From: Roseateles koreensis
GTDB taxonomy: Bacteria > Pseudomonadota > Gammaproteobacteria > Burkholderiales > Burkholderiaceae_C
Direction: 5' to 3'
Length of the DNA: 64,000 nt
NCBI RefSeq assembly: GCF_028595305.1
Contig: NZ_JAQQXS010000003.1
Span: 248,001 to 312,000, forward strand
Part shown: piece after piece, positions 38,128 through 45,840 of the stretch
Position numbering within the stretch: position 1 is the first letter of the stretch
Layout: each line of letters starts with the position of its first letter
Translations under genes and position numbers: made by a program
Notes under the pieces: generated by a model
Told to the model about the DNA's origin: nothing
The model's input: the letters and a program-made list of their open reading frames with translations, nothing else
Databases searched by the model: none

Positions 38128-38850
38128 ATGCGCCAAATCTTCTTCGACACTGAAACCACCGGCCTCCTGGCCGAGGGCGGCGACCGCATCATTGAAATTG
38201 GCTGCGTCGAAATGATCAACCGGCAGTTGACCGGTAACAACCTGCACCTGTACATCAATCCGCAGCGCGCCAGCCACGAGGACGCCCTGAGGGTCCACGG
38301 GCTGACCGAGGCGTTTTTGTCCGACAAGCCGCTGTTTGCGCAGATCGCCCCGCAGTTGCTGGAGTTCTTGGCCGGTGCTGAATTGGTGATTCACAACGCC
38401 CCGTTTGACATCGGCTTTGTGAACGCCGAGCTGAAGCGCTTGCGCCGGCCACCCATCACCGATGTGGTCGACAACGTGCTTGACACCTTGTTGATGGCGC
38501 GCAATATGTTTCCCGGCAAGGCCAACTCGCTGGACGCACTGTGCCGTCGCCTGGAGGTCGACAACTCGAACCGCAAGTTGCACGGCGCGCTGCTGGACGC
38601 CGAGCTTTTGGCCGAGGTTTACATCCGGCTGACCCGTGGGCAAGACTCGCTGGTGATGGACGATTCGGGCGATAGCTCGGGTGATTCCGCCGATTTTCGT
38701 GTTGCCGCCGTAGACCTTCGCTCCTTTGACTTGCCTGTGCCGCAAGCCAGCGAAGAGGAGTTGGCTGCCCATGAGAAAGTGCTGTTGGAATTGGATAAAA
38801 CCAGCGGCGGTAAGCGGGTCTGGATGACCGAAAAAACAATTTCCGCATGA
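38128..38850 (+). CDS. dnaQ: DNA polymerase III epsilon subunit
   Basis: A 240-residue proofreading 3'-5' exonuclease. The DEDDh motifs are: ExoI FFDTETTGLL, ExoII HNAPFDIGFVN, ExoIII HGALLDAELLAEVY. The C-terminal tail (~190-240) has a polar stretch followed by the alpha-binding region. It is 3 bp downstream of lgt. Two tRNA genes follow on the same strand after 139 bp. Confidence 0.95.
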   Translation: MRQIFFDTETTGLLAEGGDRIIEIGCVEMINRQLTGNNLHLYINPQRASHEDALRVHGLTEAFLSDKPLFAQIAPQLLEFLAGAELVIHNAPFDIGFVNAELKRLRRPPITDVVDNVLDTLLMARNMFPGKANSLDALCRRLEVDNSNRKLHGALLDAELLAEVYIRLTRGQDSLVMDDSGDSSGDSADFRVAAVDLRSFDLPVPQASEEELAAHEKVLLELDKTSGGKRVWMTEKTISA

Positions 38851-38989
38851 AATTGATGCAAGCCCAGAAAAGTCATGGCATAATCGTGGGCTTCCCGGTT
38901 AGTGAATATTTGATTCGCAACGCAGCCGGTTTTTTGGGCCCTGCAGCACGCTGAAAAGCGGGCAGCAAGAACCAGAAAATCAAATAGCC

Positions 38990-39064
38990 GGGCGGTTAGC
39001 TCAGCGGTAGAGCACTGCCTTCACACGGCAGGGGTCGCAGGTTCGAACCCTGCACCGCCCACCA
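38990..39064 (+). tRNA. tRNA-Val (anticodon CAC)
   Basis: A full cloverleaf of 75 nt including encoded CCA. The acceptor stem is GGGCGGT/ACCGCCC, the anticodon stem CTGCC/GGCAG encloses TTCACAC (anticodon CAC at 39022-39024), and the T-arm is GCAGG-TTCGAAC-CCTGC. All stems pair without mismatch. Confidence 0.96.
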
Positions 39065-39071
39065 CATTCAT

Positions 39072-39085
39072 CAACAAATTTGTTG
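39072..39085. repeat. Perfect 14-bp palindrome between the tRNA genes
   Basis: CAACAAATTTGTTG is self-complementary and lies 7 bp after the first tRNA. It could be a processing or weak termination signal. Confidence 0.4.
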
Positions 39086-39105
39086 GTTTGTGAGGCTGCG
39101 ATTGG

Positions 39106-39145
39106 GGAGAGTACCGAAGCGGTACGAAACCGATTTCAAAATCGG
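39106..39145 (+). pseudogene. tRNA-Ser-like 5' half molecule
   Basis: GGAGAGTACCGAAGCGGTACGAAAC resembles the acceptor 5' strand and D-arm of a tRNA-Ser of the kind typical of Firmicutes and phages. It is followed by an anticodon-stem-like palindrome CCGAT-TTCAAA-ATCGG, with a 6-base loop instead of 7. The last bases (39144-39145) are the first bases of the next tRNA-Val, so the 3' half is absent and the two appear fused. It cannot form a functional tRNA. Confidence 0.35.
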
Positions 39146-39218
39146 GCGATTAACTCAGCGGTAGAGTGCCACCTTCACACGGTGGAAGTCACATGTTCGA
39201 TCCATGTATCGCCCACCA
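39144..39218 (+). tRNA. tRNA-Val (anticodon CAC), diverged second copy
   Basis: A 75-nt cloverleaf including encoded CCA. Acceptor GGGCGAT/ATCGCCC, anticodon stem CCACC/GGTGG around TTCACAC (anticodon CAC at 39176-39178), T-arm ACATG-TTCGATC-CATGT. The anticodon is the same as the first copy, but the stems differ at many paired positions with compensation, so this is not a recent duplication. It may be functional. Confidence 0.88.
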
Positions 39219-39266
39219 AATTCGCCTCGGCAATCGCATCGAGGCAGCCCTTCAGGGCGCATAGAG

Positions 39267-39301
39267 TCCACCTCGCCAAGCATGGCGACGGTGGATTTTT
39301 T
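39267..39301 (+). terminator. Rho-independent terminator after the tRNA genes
   Basis: TCCACCTCGCCA-AGCA-TGGCGA(C)GGTGGA forms a 12-bp stem with one bulged C, directly followed by six T. It would terminate the tRNA transcript. Confidence 0.85.
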
Positions 39302-39474
39302 GTGTCTGCGCGTTGTATCTGCGGTCGACGAATGCGTTGGGTGCGTCGCTCTTGTGCCACCCCGCACGCTGGTCTGAACTGCCCGCCGTCTTCGTGCGCT
39401 ACTCGAGATCGTCAACGCGCTCCTCTCGCAACGCCAGGCCTTGGCCTCTGTCATAGGTAAACCCCTTGTTGTGG
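39302..39474. other. Non-coding stretch between terminator and xylosidase operator
   Basis: No plausible gene is seen on either strand; open frames here have arginine- and serine-rich translations without family character. With the tRNA terminator before it and the operator after it, the tRNA-to-GH43 gap is 337 bp. Confidence 0.6.
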
Positions 39475-39499
39475 TTAGTTTGTTCGTCGAGCAAACTAA
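39475..39499 (+). promoter_or_regulatory. XylR (ROK)-like operator
   Basis: A 25-nt inverted repeat, TTAGTTTGTT and AGCAAACTAA arms around a 5-nt centre (CGTCG). The xyl operator of Bacillus and Staphylococcus has arms TTAGTTTGTT and AACAAACTAA around a 5-nt centre, so 19 of 20 arm bases agree with the same spacing. It ends 56 bp before the start of the GH43 gene, where a repressor would block the promoter or elongation. Confidence 0.7.
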
Positions 39500-39555
39500 T
39501 GTCGGCCGAATTGCAGCAAGCTGTGCTTCGAGTTGACAAAAATAGGGGGGCAGCG

Positions 39556-41175
39556 ATGTTGACGCGAAGGGCATTCAAGGCGGCCTTGGCTGGGGCACTC
39601 GTCGCGCAAGGGTCGGACGCGCATGCGGTGACTCGTGCCGCGAATCGTGCGCACCCGGTGGGCTCGTCCGGTGTTGGTCTGGAGGGTCAGCGGCGGGCTG
39701 ACCTCGGCCGGGGGCGTTATCTCAATCCCATCGTGTCCGGGGATCACGCGGACCCGACGGTGTTGAAGGACGGCGCGAACTACTACATGACGTTCTCGTC
39801 TTTCCAGTCTTGCCCAGGTGCCGTGATCTGGCATTCGCAGGACTTGGTGAGTTGGGCGCCCATCGTGGCGGCGCTCCAGGTGCCAATTGGCAGCGTCTGG
39901 GCGATGGACCTGATCAAGCACGAAGGACGCTATTACCTGTATATCCCAGTCCTGGCGGATGCTGGCACCGGCATTTATGTCGTCTACGCGGATGACATTC
40001 GCGGCCCCTGGAGCGCACCAATCGATTTACACGTTCTCGGCTGCATTGATCCTGGGCATGTGGTCGGTGAAGACGGGCGACGCTACTTGTTTGTCAACGG
40101 CGGAAGGCGTGTGCGACTGAGTGCCGATGGGCTGGCCACCGACGGCCCCGTGGAGTCAGGCGCTTGGCAGCCCTGGCAATATCCGGCGGACTGGGTGGTT
40201 GAAATGTTTGCGCCCGAGGGGCCCAAATTGTTTCGCCGGGGGGAATGGTTTTATCTGGTGTCGGCGGTTGGTGGCACGGCTGGCCCGCCGACAAGCCATA
40301 TGGTCACGGCGGCGCGTGCACGATCCGTGCATGGGCCCTGGGAGCATTGCCCGCAGAACCCGATTGTCAGAACGCAAGATGCCAACGAGCCTTGGTGGTC
40401 GCGCGGCCATGCCAGCGTGGTCGAAGGCCCGGGCGGCGATTGGTGGATGGTCTATCACGGCTACGAGAACGGCATGCGAACCTTGGGTCGACAGACGCTG
40501 CTGGAGCCGATCGAATGGACGGTGGACGGCTGGTTTCGGGCCCGTGGCGGCCGACTGGACAAGCCCTTGCCCAAGCCCAAGGGCGGGATGGCCGGCCCTG
40601 CCGGCGTGCCTTTGTCCGATGCGTTTACCGGGCCGCGGCTGGGGCTTCAGTGGGGCTTTCACGCCGCCGGTAGGGACGAGGCGGCGCGGGTGCGATTCGA
40701 CGGTGACGGGCTTTTGCTGGAAGGCAAGGGCCGCGCATTCGGCGATTGCTCTCCCTTGACATGCATCGTGGGTGATCGAAGTTATGAGGTCGCCGCTGAA
40801 TTCGAGATCCAGGGCGGCGTTCATGGCGACTTTCACTGCGGTCTGGGTGTCTTCTACAACGAGAGGGGTTATGCCGGCATCGCTTTCAGCCGCTCCCAGA
40901 TGTTGACTTATGGCTACGGAGATGAGCAGCGCTGGATGCGCGAAGAGATGGCGGTCTCAAAGGTCAACATCCGCATGCTCAACCGTGAAAACGTCTTGAC
41001 CTTTCACTATTCGGTCAACGGACAACCGTGGAAACAACATGCATGGCAGATGGAAGTCTCAGGCATGCATCACAACGTTTTTGGCGGCTTTCTCAGCTTG
41101 AAGGCGGCCCTGTTCAGTGCCGGTGTGGGTGAGGTGCGTATTCGAAATTTTGTATATCGGGGGCTCCAGTCATGA
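39556..41175 (+). CDS. GH43 family glycoside hydrolase, beta-xylosidase/arabinofuranosidase-like, Tat-like signal
   Basis: A 539-residue secreted protein. The N-terminus MLTRRAFKAALAGALVAQGSDAHA is a Tat-like twin-arginine signal. The five-bladed propeller carries the GH43 triad: Asp66 in HADPTVLKDG (base), Asp118 in WAMDLIKHEGRYYLYIP (pKa modulator), Glu221 in FAPEGPKLFRRGEWFYLVSA (acid). From ~residue 350 a C-terminal beta-sandwich follows (the GH43_C2 type seen in beta-xylosidases). It overlaps GH39 by 4 bp (ATGA) and lies behind the XylR-like operator. Substrate is expected to be xylo- or arabinoxylo-oligosaccharide. Confidence 0.88.
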   Translation: MLTRRAFKAALAGALVAQGSDAHAVTRAANRAHPVGSSGVGLEGQRRADLGRGRYLNPIVSGDHADPTVLKDGANYYMTFSSFQSCPGAVIWHSQDLVSWAPIVAALQVPIGSVWAMDLIKHEGRYYLYIPVLADAGTGIYVVYADDIRGPWSAPIDLHVLGCIDPGHVVGEDGRRYLFVNGGRRVRLSADGLATDGPVESGAWQPWQYPADWVVEMFAPEGPKLFRRGEWFYLVSAVGGTAGPPTSHMVTAARARSVHGPWEHCPQNPIVRTQDANEPWWSRGHASVVEGPGGDWWMVYHGYENGMRTLGRQTLLEPIEWTVDGWFRARGGRLDKPLPKPKGGMAGPAGVPLSDAFTGPRLGLQWGFHAAGRDEAARVRFDGDGLLLEGKGRAFGDCSPLTCIVGDRSYEVAAEFEIQGGVHGDFHCGLGVFYNERGYAGIAFSRSQMLTYGYGDEQRWMREEMAVSKVNIRMLNRENVLTFHYSVNGQPWKQHAWQMEVSGMHHNVFGGFLSLKAALFSAGVGEVRIRNFVYRGLQS

Positions 41176-42758
41176 ATGGATTTAGACCCTGGCGCCGCCG
41201 CGAGCTGCTGTCGGCGGCAACTGTGTTTGCGCTTGCTAACGACAATAGCTTTGCGGCCCGGAGCCGGCGCGAGATCGCGTTGGACCTGACCCAGGCCACC
41301 CGGCCGATGGACCGTTTTTTTGACCACTGCGTCGGGTCGGACTACCCGGGTACGCTCTATCGCGAAGATTCGCTGGCGCAACTGAAGGAGGCTGTGGCGG
41401 AGCTAGGATTTCGCTACTTGCGCTTTCACGCGATCTTTCACGATGTCTTCAAGACCGTGCGGCAAGAGGGCAATGGGCAACTGGTCTTTGACTTTACAGG
41501 CATAGACAAGCTTTATGACGCGATGCTGGCGCTCCGCATCCGCCCCTTTGTCGAACTTGGGTTCACGCCCCAGGCCTTGGCAACGTCGAATGCCAAGATT
41601 TTTTACTGGGCTGGCGGAACGTCGCATCCCGAGCCTGAAGGCTGGCAGCAACTGATCGACGCCTTCACCCGGCACCTGCTGCAGCGCTACGGCGCGGCGG
41701 AGGTGCGTCAGTGGTATTTCGAGGTTTGGAACGAGCCCAATCTCGACGGTTTTTGGGAGGGGGCTGACCGTCAGGCATATTTTGAGCTTTACTCGCGCAC
41801 TGCCAAAACGATGAAGGCGATCGATCCGCACCTGCGCCTTGGTGGGCCCTCGACGGCCGGGGCCGCCTGGGTGCCGGAGTTTCTGGCCCACGCCAAAGCG
41901 ACCGATACGCCGGTGGACTTCATCACCACGCACACTTATGGCGTGGACCATGGCTTTCTTGACGAGTTCGGTGTGGATGACCGTCAGTTGTCACCGTCGC
42001 CGGACGCCATCGTGGGCGATGTACGTCGGGTTCGCGCGGCGATTCAGGCGTCGCACCTGCCGGGGCTGCCGCTGTTCTTTACTGAGTGGAGCACCAGTTA
42101 CAACCCGCGTGACAAAGTTCATGACAGCTATATGAGCGCCGCCTACGTGCTGACCAAGCTCAAGCAGACGCAGGGGCTGGCTCAGTCGATGAGCTACTGG
42201 ACTTTCAGTGACTTGTTTGAAGAGCCCGGGCCTCCGGATGCCGCTTTCCATGGTGGTTTCGGCATGATGACCCGTGATGGCATTCGCAAGCCGATCTGGT
42301 TTGCCTACAAATACCTGGCGGCCTTGTTGGCGCGGGAAATTCCAACCCATGACCCGTACTGTTGGGCCAGCACAGACGGTGGCAGTGTGCGGGCTGTTCT
42401 ATGGGATTGGCGCAACCCGGATCAGAAGGTCAGCAATCGCCCGTTTTTTGGCTCGCTTCAACCCGCCCGCGACGTGGGTACGGTGTCCATCCGTTTGCAG
42501 GGGCTGCAAGCCGGCCGCTATCGGCTTGAATGGCATCGCGTGGGTTACAACGCCAATGACGCCCAATCCGCCTATCTGCAGATGGGGGCGCCGAAGGACC
42601 TTGACGTTACACAACTGCAGCAGTTGCAGGCGCTCACCATGGATGTGCCGGAGTCGCAACGAGAACTCCAGGTCACAAAGGCGGGCGCCTTGACGCTGAC
42701 CATCGATTTGCGCAGTCATGACGTGCTTCAACTGCGACTGGACAGGCTGGCGGGATAG
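41172..42758 (+). CDS. GH39 family glycoside hydrolase, beta-xylosidase-like, Tat-like signal
   Basis: A 528-residue protein with a Tat-like start (WRRRELLSAATVFALANDNSFAA). It shows the GH39 clan-A (beta/alpha)8 barrel: acid/base Glu188 in YFEVWNEPNLDGFW and nucleophile Glu305 in LPLFFTEWSTSYNPRD. The C-terminal ~110 residues look like the beta-sandwich of GH39. GH39 xylosidases release xylose from xylo-oligomers. Its start overlaps the GH43 stop, so the two are made together, probably in the periplasm. No sugar transporter or xylose catabolic gene is nearby. Confidence 0.88.
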   Translation: MNGFRPWRRRELLSAATVFALANDNSFAARSRREIALDLTQATRPMDRFFDHCVGSDYPGTLYREDSLAQLKEAVAELGFRYLRFHAIFHDVFKTVRQEGNGQLVFDFTGIDKLYDAMLALRIRPFVELGFTPQALATSNAKIFYWAGGTSHPEPEGWQQLIDAFTRHLLQRYGAAEVRQWYFEVWNEPNLDGFWEGADRQAYFELYSRTAKTMKAIDPHLRLGGPSTAGAAWVPEFLAHAKATDTPVDFITTHTYGVDHGFLDEFGVDDRQLSPSPDAIVGDVRRVRAAIQASHLPGLPLFFTEWSTSYNPRDKVHDSYMSAAYVLTKLKQTQGLAQSMSYWTFSDLFEEPGPPDAAFHGGFGMMTRDGIRKPIWFAYKYLAALLAREIPTHDPYCWASTDGGSVRAVLWDWRNPDQKVSNRPFFGSLQPARDVGTVSIRLQGLQAGRYRLEWHRVGYNANDAQSAYLQMGAPKDLDVTQLQQLQALTMDVPESQRELQVTKAGALTLTIDLRSHDVLQLRLDRLAG

Positions 42759-42812
42759 CTCAGGCATGGCGCAGCATGTGTTGTGCCGCGCGCCGATTCT
42801 TAGCGTACTGTC

Positions 42813-43589
42813 TCAGTTTCGATAAGAGTTGACGATCTTGTTCATCTCGCCAGATCTCTTGAAGTTGTCCAACTCGGCATTCATTTTTTCAATGAAATCA
42901 GCCTTGAAGGTCGCAGCCGATGTGGCGCTGTAAGCAATGTGCGCGGTCTGTTCGGCGAGTCGAACCACTTCGCTGATTTTCACGTCGGCAAACGCCGGGT
43001 CAGCGTGTAGCTTTCTGAGTGAGTACAAGATGGAGTCGCGGTCGTTCGCATAGCAATGGATGTGGTTGGACGCCAGCATCCGCAGGTTGCGTTCGTTGCC
43101 TTTGACCTCACTCATGACGAACTTGCCGTTCTTCGCGGCCTCGGTGAAACCTTCTGAAAGCATGAACCCCGCATTCACGCCGATCGTCAGGCCCGCAAAG
43201 TCGTCAGGAAATTTCATGACCGCTGACTTGATGGCATCCTGCCGGCAGAAGATCACAACCTCTTCTGTATACAGCGGCACGGAGTACGCTTGGATGAAGT
43301 GGCGGCTCTTGTTGATGTAGGGTGGAAACAGCGCAAACGATGCCCCTGTTTTCAGCTCCAACAAGCCGCGCCGCCAGTTGATGGACTTCAACTCGATTTC
43401 ATAGGCTGGTTTGAGCCTTTCGGCCACGACGCGCAGCGCGTCGACGTAGATGCCCTTGAAGTGACCGGCTTCAAGATACGAGTAGGGCGCATAGTCTTCG
43501 TCCCCATAGATGACGACTTTTTCGGCGGCGCGAGATGCCACGGCCAGCCAGGGCGCCACGACAAGCACAAGCCATGCAATGGATTTCAT
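42813..43589 (-). CDS. Family-3 extracellular solute-binding protein (orphan)
   Basis: A 258-residue periplasmic protein. Signal peptide MKSIAWLVLVVAPWLAVASRA is followed by EKVVIYGDEDYAPYSYLEAGHFKGIYVDALRVVAERL, the family-3 (PF00497-type, ABC or histidine-kinase input) start. The closing stretch is ADFIEKMNAELDNFKRSGEMNKIVNSY. No ATPase or permease is nearby. The start is chosen at the signal peptide; a long in-frame reading upstream is non-coding in character. Confidence 0.83.
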   Translation of the reverse strand: MKSIAWLVLVVAPWLAVASRAAEKVVIYGDEDYAPYSYLEAGHFKGIYVDALRVVAERLKPAYEIELKSINWRRGLLELKTGASFALFPPYINKSRHFIQAYSVPLYTEEVVIFCRQDAIKSAVMKFPDDFAGLTIGVNAGFMLSEGFTEAAKNGKFVMSEVKGNERNLRMLASNHIHCYANDRDSILYSLRKLHADPAFADVKISEVVRLAEQTAHIAYSATSAATFKADFIEKMNAELDNFKRSGEMNKIVNSYRN

Positions 43590-43880
43590 AGCGTATTTTG
43601 AGGCGACTATCGACCTGATGCGTTGACTCCTACGTTTGTAAACGACTTTTTGTTTGGCGGGTGAAGTGCTTGTTACCGATGGACCGAGATAGTTTCGTGG
43701 CCCGCGCCTTTCGGCGTTATATCGCAAGCATTTGGCACCCCTTGGGGCAGTACCCTGGCCCAAGTTTCCAATGACCGGCTGGCATTGTGGAGCGCCCAAT
43801 ACAAACGGTATGGGGATGCGCAAGCGTTGTCTGCTCAGTAGGAGATGTTCGATCTAGGTTGCCGTTTGGCAACCTCTCTG
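43590..43880. other. Upstream region of the first orphan binding-protein gene
   Basis: The 291 bp separate two same-strand binding-protein genes and are AT-richer than the core genome. They contain the short repeat CGTTT-GT-AAACG (43633-43644) near the probable promoter of the 42813 gene. No further gene is seen. Confidence 0.45.
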
Positions 43881-44744
43881 TTACTTGGGCAGTAAACGCC
43901 CTGCACCGCCGGAGGCGGCAATGGCGGCGTCAATGCGCCCCAACAGCCTGGGTGACATTGCCTTGTTGCACATCAGATAGGAAGCTTGGCCGACCACGTC
44001 CGCAAATACGGTGGCGTCCAATGGACTTGTTGGATTCTCGGTTCGAAAGGCCTCAAACAGGTCCTGGGGCAATAAGGTGAAGTCACCCCGATTTTGCGTC
44101 AGCATGCGTAGAACCTGGCCTGCAGGCACGCTGGGGCGCTCCACATGGCCTCGCAGCTTTGCGATCATCCCGTCGATCTGGTTACCAAGAGAGAGACCGC
44201 CGGCGAATAATGCGCGCAAATCGGTCTTCTGCGTAAAGTCGTTAAGCGTATGGAACTGCCTGACCGCACCCGTCACTTCCGGGCGGCTGACCACCACCCA
44301 TGGCAAATCCAGGAAAATCGCCTGCGAAAAAACAAATAGGGCTTCTCGCTCTTTCGTCTTGTAAACGCCGATGGAACACGCAGGATTTCCATATTGCAGC
44401 GTTTCCTGATCCCGGCGTTTGAGCGGCATCTCGATAAATCTTGCATGAACCCCGGCCCGTGCCAACACCAACTGGGCTTTGTCATACAGCGGCCCTCCAA
44501 TGCGCCCGTCGCCATTTGGAGATTTCTCGCTCTCGACCAAAGGGGGACGATTGCTGAAGTGAATGGTCAACTCCGCCTGTTCCTCACCCACCGGGCCAGT
44601 GCCCGCATGGCCTGCTGGTAAAAAAATCAATAGCGCCGCCGCTGCGACACCTCGCCACCGTCTTCGCACAGAATCAACGTTGCCAGCGGAAGGTGTATCT
44701 ACCCCAAGGCGTTGTGAAATGGCCTGGCTGAACGATTCTTGCAT
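43881..44744 (-). CDS. Periplasmic solute-binding-like protein (orphan)
   Basis: A ~287-residue protein. The N-terminus has a basic stretch, RRRWRGVAAAALLIFLPAGHA, which fits a signal peptide 27 residues from the chosen start. The mature part begins ELTIHFSNRPPLVESEKSP, with GGPLYDKAQLVLARAGVHARFIEMPLKRRDQETLQYGNPACSIGVYKTKEREALFVFS, consistent with the type II periplasmic-binding fold. The conserved cysteine pair CSIGV and LMCNK may be oxidised. The start is uncertain (also ATG at 44762). No transporter partner is nearby. Confidence 0.7.
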   Translation of the reverse strand: MQESFSQAISQRLGVDTPSAGNVDSVRRRWRGVAAAALLIFLPAGHAGTGPVGEEQAELTIHFSNRPPLVESEKSPNGDGRIGGPLYDKAQLVLARAGVHARFIEMPLKRRDQETLQYGNPACSIGVYKTKEREALFVFSQAIFLDLPWVVVSRPEVTGAVRQFHTLNDFTQKTDLRALFAGGLSLGNQIDGMIAKLRGHVERPSVPAGQVLRMLTQNRGDFTLLPQDLFEAFRTENPTSPLDATVFADVVGQASYLMCNKAMSPRLLGRIDAAIAASGGAGRLLPK

Positions 44745-44836
44745 GCGCCGATTCTGCCCCATCAAATCGAGCGATCTACAAGCTGGGTAACTCTGGAGAC
44801 ACCCTCCAACGCCTGTTTGTTGGACGACGTGAATCG

Positions 44837-45673
44837 TCAATCGCGAACACCGTATTTTTCTTGAATCGCAGATAGCTCACCACTGCCGCGCATGCGTTGA
44901 ACGGCTTGCTCAATGCGAGTCGCCAATTTTGGCTCAGTTTTCCTCGAGACCACGATGCAAACATCTTCGCGATTGAATCGAGTAGGGATCAGTTTGATTC
45001 GTCCCTCCAGCCCATCTTTATGGAGTTGCTTGCGCAATACCGTGCCGCCGTAATAAACAAAACGGACGCGGCCCTTGAGCAGTTTTTTCAATGTGTTCTC
45101 GACCGACACCGCCCCGTCATCAACGACCAGTCCTCCGAGCGCTTTCAACTGTTCAACATAGGCTGAGCCTCTCGGCACGCCGACTACACCCGCACCGCCT
45201 AGCGTTCGAATTTCATCAAACGTCTGGATTTCTATGGGGTCATCGCCCCTAACAGCCAGTTGCGTGAATTGCCGGTACAAGGGCGCAGAAAGTACGACAT
45301 ATTTTTCTTGACGAGCTTGATTGCGAACCAACCCAAAGAACACATCCAATGAGCCCGCCTCAAGTTCCAAATCAATGCGGCTCACAGGGCGCAACACCTC
45401 TTGTCCAACGAATTTCAAGGCCGGATCAATGCGTTCAATCGCTCGCATCACTTCGATACTCAACCCAGGGGCTGCGGCATTGTCAGGATCAAATTTGATG
45501 AGATTTTCTGACTGTCCGCTCGTTCTGATCAACGGTGTGTCGTCAAGCCCGAGGGCGAAACACGAAAACGCGCCCAAGCACAGGCAGATCCAAACTACCA
45601 ATCGACGCGCGCAGCTGCGGTGAAAATCATCGGCCCTCGCGAGTGAATGTGTGTAGGGAGAAATTGGATCCAT
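44837..45673 (-). CDS. Family-3 extracellular solute-binding protein (orphan)
   Basis: A 278-residue periplasmic protein. A long N-terminal signal region (RRLVVWICLCLGAFSCFALG) precedes the binding domain, which has APGLSIEVMRAIERIDPALKFVGQEVLRP and the closing IEQAVQRMRGSGELSAIQEKYGVRD, typical of family-3 solute-binding proteins. It is upstream of the 43881 gene by 92 bp. With the 42813 gene this makes three such genes in a row on the same strand, all without ABC components. Confidence 0.82.
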   Translation of the reverse strand: MDPISPYTHSLARADDFHRSCARRLVVWICLCLGAFSCFALGLDDTPLIRTSGQSENLIKFDPDNAAAPGLSIEVMRAIERIDPALKFVGQEVLRPVSRIDLELEAGSLDVFFGLVRNQARQEKYVVLSAPLYRQFTQLAVRGDDPIEIQTFDEIRTLGGAGVVGVPRGSAYVEQLKALGGLVVDDGAVSVENTLKKLLKGRVRFVYYGGTVLRKQLHKDGLEGRIKLIPTRFNREDVCIVVSRKTEPKLATRIEQAVQRMRGSGELSAIQEKYGVRD

Positions 45674-45789
45674 GGCCCGATGCTGTGTAGTTCCGAATTT
45701 CCTACAAAAATACTACACATAAAGCGATCATTGTGCTGAGATTGCCTGAGCTTGTTTGGGACTAAAAATCCTTCTAATTCATTGCAGTT

Positions 45790-45840
45790 AATAGGGTTTT
45801 TATTGGCTTGGGGCATTCTGAGGCGCCCCAAAACCCTATT
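45790..45840. repeat. Large inverted repeat at the end of yicC
   Basis: AATAGGGTTTT (45790-45800) and AAAACCCTATT (45830-45840) are exact reverse complements (11 bp), with an inner TGGGGC/GCCCCA stem (45809-45814, 45825-45830). It overlaps the yicC stop and lies 116 bp from the start of the 44837 gene. It could form a branched hairpin that stops yicC transcription, though no U-tract follows. Confidence 0.5.

Noticed and set aside
38851-38989. Promoter of the tRNA genes (TTGATG at 38853, CATAAT at 38879)
   Set aside because: The 20-bp spacing is too long for a sigma-70 promoter to be called by eye.
39106-39145. Functional tRNA-Ser gene
   Set aside because: Only the 5' half is recognisable, with a 6-base anticodon loop and no variable or T-arm.
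38990-45840. Integrative element inserted at tRNA-Val
   Set aside because: No integrase, excisionase or direct repeat of the tRNA end was found; the tRNA copies are too unlike to be att sites.
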